Positions 60,350 to 64,000 of a stretch of DNA of 64,000 bases are shown here, in pieces. The stretch is from Echinicola shivajiensis. Lineage in GTDB: Bacteria > Bacteroidota > Bacteroidia > Cytophagales > Cyclobacteriaceae. The first letter of the stretch is position 1. Each line of letters begins with the position of its first letter. The notes beneath the pieces are model-generated. The model had not been told where the DNA came from, ran no database searches, and was given only the letters and a program-made list of their open reading frames with translations. Both the position numbers and the translations under genes were made by a program. The stretch covers positions 23,964 through 87,963 of the forward strand of contig NZ_JAHHZM010000021.1 in assembly GCF_018642165.1 (NCBI RefSeq). The letters run 5' to 3'.

Positions 60350-60907
60350 ATGGTAGATACAAAAGCCAAAATTATAACTGCAGCAGTAACATGCTTTCTG
60401 AACAACGAATCTGATACGCTGGAGAAAGTTGCTGAGGAAGCAGGTGTTTCTCGTAGAACGCTGCATAGATATTTTGAAAATCGTCAGGACTTATTAGAAT
60501 CTTGCAAAAAAGAGATGCTCAACAGTTGTAACAAGGCTATGATTGAGGCCTACGAAAGTGATAATGACCCAATAGCAAAGGTGAGGAATATGCTTTATGC
60601 AGCCATTGAGCAAGGAGCTAATTACGCTTTTATCAAAAGGATCTATAAGCGAAGCAACTTTTCAAAAGTAGATAGCAAAAAGGAATTTGAATCCGACAAC
60701 GTTAAAACGAAATGGTTAAAAATTATTAAGGACCTTCAAGAAGAGAACCGTATTAACCATGAGTTGACGATTCCCTGGATTTTTGATTTGTTCGGATCAA
60801 TCATTGAGACTTCCATTTATGCCGTTGAGGCGGGCGATGTTGCCAGAAACGATAGTAAAAAATTTGCCTGGGTTTCCTTCAAAGGAGCTATCGGATTAAA
60901 AGAATAA
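60350..60907 (+). CDS. TetR/AcrR family transcriptional regulator
   Basis: The 185-aa protein has the TetR helix-turn-helix: A-A-V-T-C-F-L-N-N near 11-19 and V-A-E-E-A-G-V-S-R-R-T-L-H-R-Y-F-E-N-R-Q-D-L-L (27-49). The C-terminal ligand domain is variable. It probably controls the following hydrolase gene, in the same cassette-like segment, and itself. Confidence 0.93.
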   Translation: MVDTKAKIITAAVTCFLNNESDTLEKVAEEAGVSRRTLHRYFENRQDLLESCKKEMLNSCNKAMIEAYESDNDPIAKVRNMLYAAIEQGANYAFIKRIYKRSNFSKVDSKKEFESDNVKTKWLKIIKDLQEENRINHELTIPWIFDLFGSIIETSIYAVEAGDVARNDSKKFAWVSFKGAIGLKE

Positions 60908-60928
60908 AACATAATCTGATTATCCGCA

Positions 60929-61069
60929 ATGATGCCAGTAACCTTAAATCCTTTGCTTAAAGTGGCCAGAAGATTGAAGCCTGAAGACCGAAGCAGTTTA
61001 TATTTTAATCAAAACGAACATTTCGACTCGCTTTTAACCTTTACTGGTGCAATTGCGGATATACATTAA
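60929..61069 (+). CDS. Short open frame (46 aa), possible small protein or remnant
   Basis: The frame runs from tandem ATG codons to TAA, between the TetR and hydrolase genes and in the same direction. It encodes M-M-P-V-T-L-N-P-L-L-K-V-A-R-R-L and ends F-T-G-A-I-A-D-I-H. It has no visible ribosome-binding site and matches no family I know. It could be a remnant of a longer gene. Confidence 0.3.
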   Translation: MMPVTLNPLLKVARRLKPEDRSSLYFNQNEHFDSLLTFTGAIADIH

Positions 61070-61079
61070 ACATAAAAAT

Positions 61080-61955
61080 ATGAATCAATATTTAACAAAA
61101 AATCTTATCAAAAAAATGCCTGGTTTCTCCAGTTGTTTTCAAAAAGTTAATGGAATAAATATTCACTATGTGAAGGGAGGAAGTGGAGAACCATTGCTAC
61201 TATTGCCAGGCTGGCCTCAGACTTGGTGGTCTTACCACCATATTATGCCGTCTCTTGCTGAAAAATATACTGTAATTGCAATTGACCTGCGCGGAATGGG
61301 TGATAGTGATAAACCAAAAGAAGGATATGCCAAAAAAAATATGGCTGGTGATATCAAAGAATTGGTAAAAGCTTTAGGATACGATAGAGTTCATATTGTC
61401 GGCCATGATATTGGTGCCAATGTAGCTTATTCGTTTGCTGTCAATCACTCTAATAGAATTAATAAATTGATCCTATTAGATACCCCACCTCCCGATGAAA
61501 ACATTTACAAACTTCCTATGTTGCCTGTAGGATTGCCAGTATATCCTTGGTGGGTAGCTTTTAATCAGTTAAGTGAATTGCCAGGCCAATTGCTTGCGGG
61601 GCGTTTCGAATTGTTGTTAAATCATCTTTTAGACAAGTTACTTATTAATAAAGGTGCCATCAATGATTTTGACCGCTCAGTGTACAATCATCATTATAAT
61701 AACAGAGAAAACATAAGTGCATCCAATGCATGGTATCAAACTTTCGGAGAAGATATTGCAGAACAAAAGACCTATCCTAAAATTAAAAATCCGACCAAGG
61801 GAATTGCGTCATCTGCTACCCTTGGAATCTTAGATAGTTTTCTTTCTCAGAATGTTATTGAGTATGAAATGATGGAGATAGAAGGGTGCGGGCATTTTCT
61901 TCCAGAGGAGAAGCCTGAGCAAATTGCAAAAGCCATCTCAGATTATTTGAAATAA
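61080..61955 (+). CDS. Alpha/beta hydrolase with Asp nucleophile (epoxide hydrolase / haloalkane dehalogenase-like)
   Basis: The 291-aa protein has oxyanion region P-G-W-P-Q-T-W-W-S (about 45-53), V-I-A-I-D-L-R-G-M-G-D-S-D-K-P, nucleophile elbow G-H-D-I-G-A (Asp instead of Ser) and a terminal catalytic His in C-G-H-F-L-P-E-E-K-P. The Asp nucleophile is typical of epoxide hydrolases and fluoroacetate/haloalkane dehalogenases. An in-frame GTG at 61047 is an alternative start. It follows the TetR gene and is probably its target. Confidence 0.9.
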   Translation: MNQYLTKNLIKKMPGFSSCFQKVNGINIHYVKGGSGEPLLLLPGWPQTWWSYHHIMPSLAEKYTVIAIDLRGMGDSDKPKEGYAKKNMAGDIKELVKALGYDRVHIVGHDIGANVAYSFAVNHSNRINKLILLDTPPPDENIYKLPMLPVGLPVYPWWVAFNQLSELPGQLLAGRFELLLNHLLDKLLINKGAINDFDRSVYNHHYNNRENISASNAWYQTFGEDIAEQKTYPKIKNPTKGIASSATLGILDSFLSQNVIEYEMMEIEGCGHFLPEEKPEQIAKAISDYLK

Positions 61956-62271
61956 ACTCAATAAATATCATCAAAAGAAGACTGAATACAATACTCCCCA
62001 CAATAACTAAGCATTCGTGGGGCCGGAACGGCCGAACCCTCCTATGGGGGGCAGGCATGAATGCAGTTTGTGTGCCTTGGATGGTGAATATAGGTCAAAA
62101 AGATGCCCCCCCATCTGGGTTTCATCGGTCAGGGAAATTTGTGGGGATTGAAAAGTCCGCTACAAGTTATAATTTTAAATCACGGCGTGGCTATGTGCGA
62201 GACGAGAGGTTAGTGCTTTCTTTTCCCCACTCATCATAGCCGATACTGTTGTAAGCAATTAAAAGAAACCA
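61956..62271. other. Spacer with attC-like right half
   Basis: No gene is supported. TCCCCACAAT (61995-62004) is an imperfect version (2 mismatches) of the R'' expected from the left boundary GTTGAGGGGA (60162). GGCTATG (62189-62195) pairs with CATAGCC (62235-62241), which ends 6 nt before R' GTTGTAAGC (62248-62256). Confidence 0.55.
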
Positions 62272-62919
62272 ATGCTAACCATTGAAAAGATAAAAATATA
62301 TAACAAGTTTAATGGAGATATTGATGCATTCGATCGTGGTGGAAAAATGTCTGAACATAATCAATTAAATGATGATGATTGGTCTTTAATTGATGGATTT
62401 GAACAAGATGTAAAATTGATTTCCGATAGACTTGTATCAAAAGAATATAGGGAAAGAGCTTTAATCAAGCTCAATGAAAATTGCGATTTGGAAACCAAAG
62501 ACTATTTCAAATCCAAAATTCCATTTTATTCAGACTTTAAAGAAGTTTCGGAAATAGTGGCTAATATCAAATCAAGAATTAATGATGAAACAGATACTGT
62601 TTGGGCAGGATTTGATAATACCGAAGTTTTGATAAAAGGACTTGATTCTGACCAAAAACAAATAGAACTTTTGGACTTTGATACTCTTGAGAAAATAATG
62701 GTGGAATTTTTACCGACCAGCACTTATCAAGAATTAGCAATGTCAAATGGTTGGAGTGATGAGTATTTAAAAATAGCTGAAAAATTTGATTCTATTCATA
62801 AGCGGATTAAAGAAAAACTGCTTACAATAACCTATAATGATAATGGCGGAGATTCTGCTAAAACAAAAGATAATAACAATAATAAACTATGGTCTAACTT
62901 GAAAAGTTGGTGGTCTTAA
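62272..62919 (+). CDS. Cassette protein, conserved unknown
   Basis: The 215-aa acidic, soluble protein opens with I-E-K-I-K-I-Y-N-K-F-N-G-D-I-D-A-F and contains L-N-D-D-D-W-S-L-I-D-G-F, a pattern I have seen in uncharacterised Bacteroidota proteins. A Trp-rich C-terminal end (K-L-W-S-N-L-K-S-W-W-S) is unusual. Its left boundary is GTTGTAAGC; the right one appears disrupted by a REP-like element. Confidence 0.7.
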   Translation: MLTIEKIKIYNKFNGDIDAFDRGGKMSEHNQLNDDDWSLIDGFEQDVKLISDRLVSKEYRERALIKLNENCDLETKDYFKSKIPFYSDFKEVSEIVANIKSRINDETDTVWAGFDNTEVLIKGLDSDQKQIELLDFDTLEKIMVEFLPTSTYQELAMSNGWSDEYLKIAEKFDSIHKRIKEKLLTITYNDNGGDSAKTKDNNNNKLWSNLKSWWS

Positions 62920-62944
62920 TACCGGCACTATTCTTATACAAGAC

Positions 62945-63065
62945 CCTTGCTAACCCGCGTTTGCAACGCGGTTTGCTAAATCCAAGCATTTTTCAAATGT
63001 TTATAGGTGAATGTAAATGCTTGAAAATGTGAAAAATATATCAGATATAAACGCAATGCGTTTAT
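62945..63065. repeat. Truncated REP-like element fused to attC-like right half
   Basis: TAACCCGCGTTTGCAACGCG (62951-62970) starts a REP copy that breaks off after AATCCAAGCATTT and joins the module with ATAAACGCA-A-TGCGTTTAT (63047-63065). TTGCTAAC at 62947-62954 may be what remains of the R'' of the preceding cassette. Confidence 0.65.
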
Positions 63066-63071
63066 TCACTC

Positions 63072-63080
63072 GTTGGCAAT
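63072..63080 (+). other. Left boundary (GTTGGCAAT) of the next cassette
   Basis: It is the exact complement of ATTGCCAAC at 63489-63497. It starts 6 nt after the palindrome ending at 63065. Confidence 0.65.
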
Positions 63081-63483
63081 GATTCGAAAAAATCGAAACC
63101 CTAATCTGAATTTTATGTCTATTCCTAAAATTTCTTCACTAACTTTTGATAAACTATTTGACTTTGTTGAGGGAAATCGTTTCGAAAATGAAACAGACAG
63201 AAAGATTGCGGAAAAGATACTTGAAGCTGAAAATGACTGGGGAGATTTGGAAACATCTTTCGAGAATTTGAATGAATTTATTATTGTACTGGAAAAAGAA
63301 GTTGGAGAGGATGTAACTAAAGCAAGCTTGAAGAAACTCTTAAAAAAATATAATCAAAATGTTGCTCTAAATTCTTGGAAAGCAGAAAGCATTTGTTCTT
63401 TATTAGAAATTTTTGAGTTAACTAAAGAAATCTACTTGAGAAAAATATTTAATGAGTTGACTAAAAAAGTAAATTCAAAATAA
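63079..63483 (+). CDS. Cassette protein of unknown function
   Basis: The 134-aa helical, acidic protein (F-E-N-L-N-E-F-I-I-V-L-E-K-E-V-G near 72-87) matches no known family to me. Its ATG overlaps the last two bases of the left boundary, so the first codon is part of the recombination junction. An internal ATG at about 63115 is an alternative start. Confidence 0.65.
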   Translation: MIRKNRNPNLNFMSIPKISSLTFDKLFDFVEGNRFENETDRKIAEKILEAENDWGDLETSFENLNEFIIVLEKEVGEDVTKASLKKLLKKYNQNVALNSWKAESICSLLEIFELTKEIYLRKIFNELTKKVNSK

Positions 63484-63488
63484 AAACT

Positions 63489-63622
63489 ATTGCCAACACC
63501 GTATAAAAATAATGCTAACTTAGGCTACCTAATCGAGAGTTCGTGCGTCTTTGGTCTCTCTGATTTTCCGCAGGAAAATCCTCGGACGCAAAACCGCACT
63601 ATCTTTATACAAACCGTTATAA
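63489..63622 (+). other. attC-like site 4
   Basis: R'' is ATTGCCAAC (63489-63497). Arms GTATAAAAATAATGC (63501-63515) and GCACTATCTTTATAC (63596-63610) pair at 13 of 15 positions. An inner TGCGTC / GACGCA and an apical GATTTTCC / GGAAAATC (63562-63580) continue the fold. R' GTTATAA starts at 63616, 5 nt after the right arm. Confidence 0.75.
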
Positions 63623-63653
63623 GCAATGGGACTGAATAAATAGAACACAAAGA

Positions 63654-63890
63654 ATGTATGGACAAATAACACATCTTGTGGTCAACTGGATTAACATAGA
63701 AGACAATGTTATTCTTGTTGGAGCAACCGATAATGAAAGATGGAGGTGGGATATAGAAGAAGGGATGTCAGGAGTTGACGCAAAGACTATTGTCTATGTG
63801 ACTTTAACAGACAACGGAAAAGGTGTTTCAATTTCTGAAGAAGCGGGTTTTCATTGTTCACCTGGTGACCCAATGGCTATTTCGGTCTGA
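63654..63890 (+). CDS. Short cassette protein, possibly truncated at its 3' end
   Basis: The 78-aa product is beta-rich (V-V-N-W-I-N-I-E-D-N-V-I-L-V-G-A-T, T-I-V-Y-V-T-L-T-D-N-G-K-G-V). The final residues follow an abrupt change into TTTCGGTC-type repeats at 63876-63920, so an insertion may have cut the gene. No R'' complement of its left boundary (GTTATAAGC) is visible before the window ends. Confidence 0.5.
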   Translation: MYGQITHLVVNWINIEDNVILVGATDNERWRWDIEEGMSGVDAKTIVYVTLTDNGKGVSISEEAGFHCSPGDPMAISV

Positions 63891-63922
63891 CCATGCCAGT
63901 GATTTCGGTCAAACCGTGCCAC
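63876..63922. repeat. Duplicated TTTCGGTC / TGCCA(G/C)T motif, possible insertion-sequence end
   Basis: TTTCGGTCTGACCATGCCAG is followed by TTTCGGTCAAACCGTGCCAC, two near-identical units 26 bp apart. Iterated terminal repeats are typical of some insertion sequences (for instance IS21-like), but no transposase is within the window. Confidence 0.4.
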
Positions 63923-64000
63923 TAAGAAAGATCATTTAAAGAAGGTCATTTTTTATTCATTTTTCAAGATTCCCTTTCTCAAAGATTCTCCCTTGAGGTC

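Noticed and set aside
62057..62239. Open frame of 60 codons in the spacer before 62272
   Set aside because: It covers the attC-like arms and the G-rich spacer, and its translation has no domain-like pattern.

Overview
The window reads as chromosomal DNA of a Bacteroidota bacterium, most likely order Cytophagales and close to Cyclobacteriaceae (Echinicola, Cyclobacterium and Algoriphagus are my best guesses; this is inference). The evidence is exact TAnnTTTG-type -7 promoter elements, weak Shine-Dalgarno sites, Bacteroidota protein families (CarboxypepD-regulatory/plug/outer-membrane beta-barrel protein, DUF3857 transglutaminase-like pairs, DUF6266, GxxExxY, GMC oxidoreductase with gluconate dehydrogenase subunit 3, Tat-exported Gfo/Idh/MocA) and intergenic palindromes of the type that accompanies RAYT transposases. 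I saw no rRNA, tRNA or CRISPR array.

About 1-43 kb is core-like. It holds a TPR fragment at the left edge, a membrane acyltransferase-like protein, a haem-binding protein, a 1186-aa beta-rich protein with an Ala/Lys-rich helical tail, a ferredoxin-cyclase-globin fusion, MarC, a DEAD-box helicase, two DUF3857 proteins (one lacking the catalytic Cys and His), a MaoC-like dehydratase, a large outer-membrane receptor, superoxide dismutase, tadA, a divergent PiT-like/NptA-like phosphate transporter pair, deoC with a saccharopine dehydrogenase-like gene, a YceI-MarR pair with matching operators, the tesA / ybbA-like / ybbP-like cluster, a GMC dehydrogenase operon, a Gfo/Idh/MocA oxidoreductase, a thioesterase, PPK2, DUF6266, an alpha/beta hydrolase-like protein without its nucleophile, and an erythromycin-esterase-like protein.

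From about 43.3 kb the window becomes accessory. First comes a seven-unit tandem array (about 157 bp per unit) with a GxxExxY gene inside one unit. After a small Crp / membrane protein / flavodoxin-like operon, every supported gene from 44,985 to the right edge lies on the plus strand. Most are small, AT-rich and of unknown function, and they are separated by structured spacers. A decayed RAYT transposase fragment and a frameshifted tyrosine recombinase fragment sit at 49.1-49.6 kb.

The most interesting system is the stretch from 49,680 to at least 63,624, which behaves like an integron gene-cassette array. Four cassettes are bounded by their own perfect 9-10 bp pair, GTT-rich on the left and its exact complement ending in AAC on the right. 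The spacers fold as imperfect hairpins whose right arm ends 5-7 nt before the next GTT. This matches the R''-L''-L'-R' layout of attC sites. No intact integron integrase is in the window, so it resembles a cluster of attC sites lacking integrase. The cargo includes an HExxH protein, DUF2310-like, DUF4279 and DUF2569 proteins, a TetR regulator with an Asp-nucleophile hydrolase, and several unknowns.

The same accessory region carries REP-like palindromes and a long repeat whose 55-bp core is inverted between its two copies.
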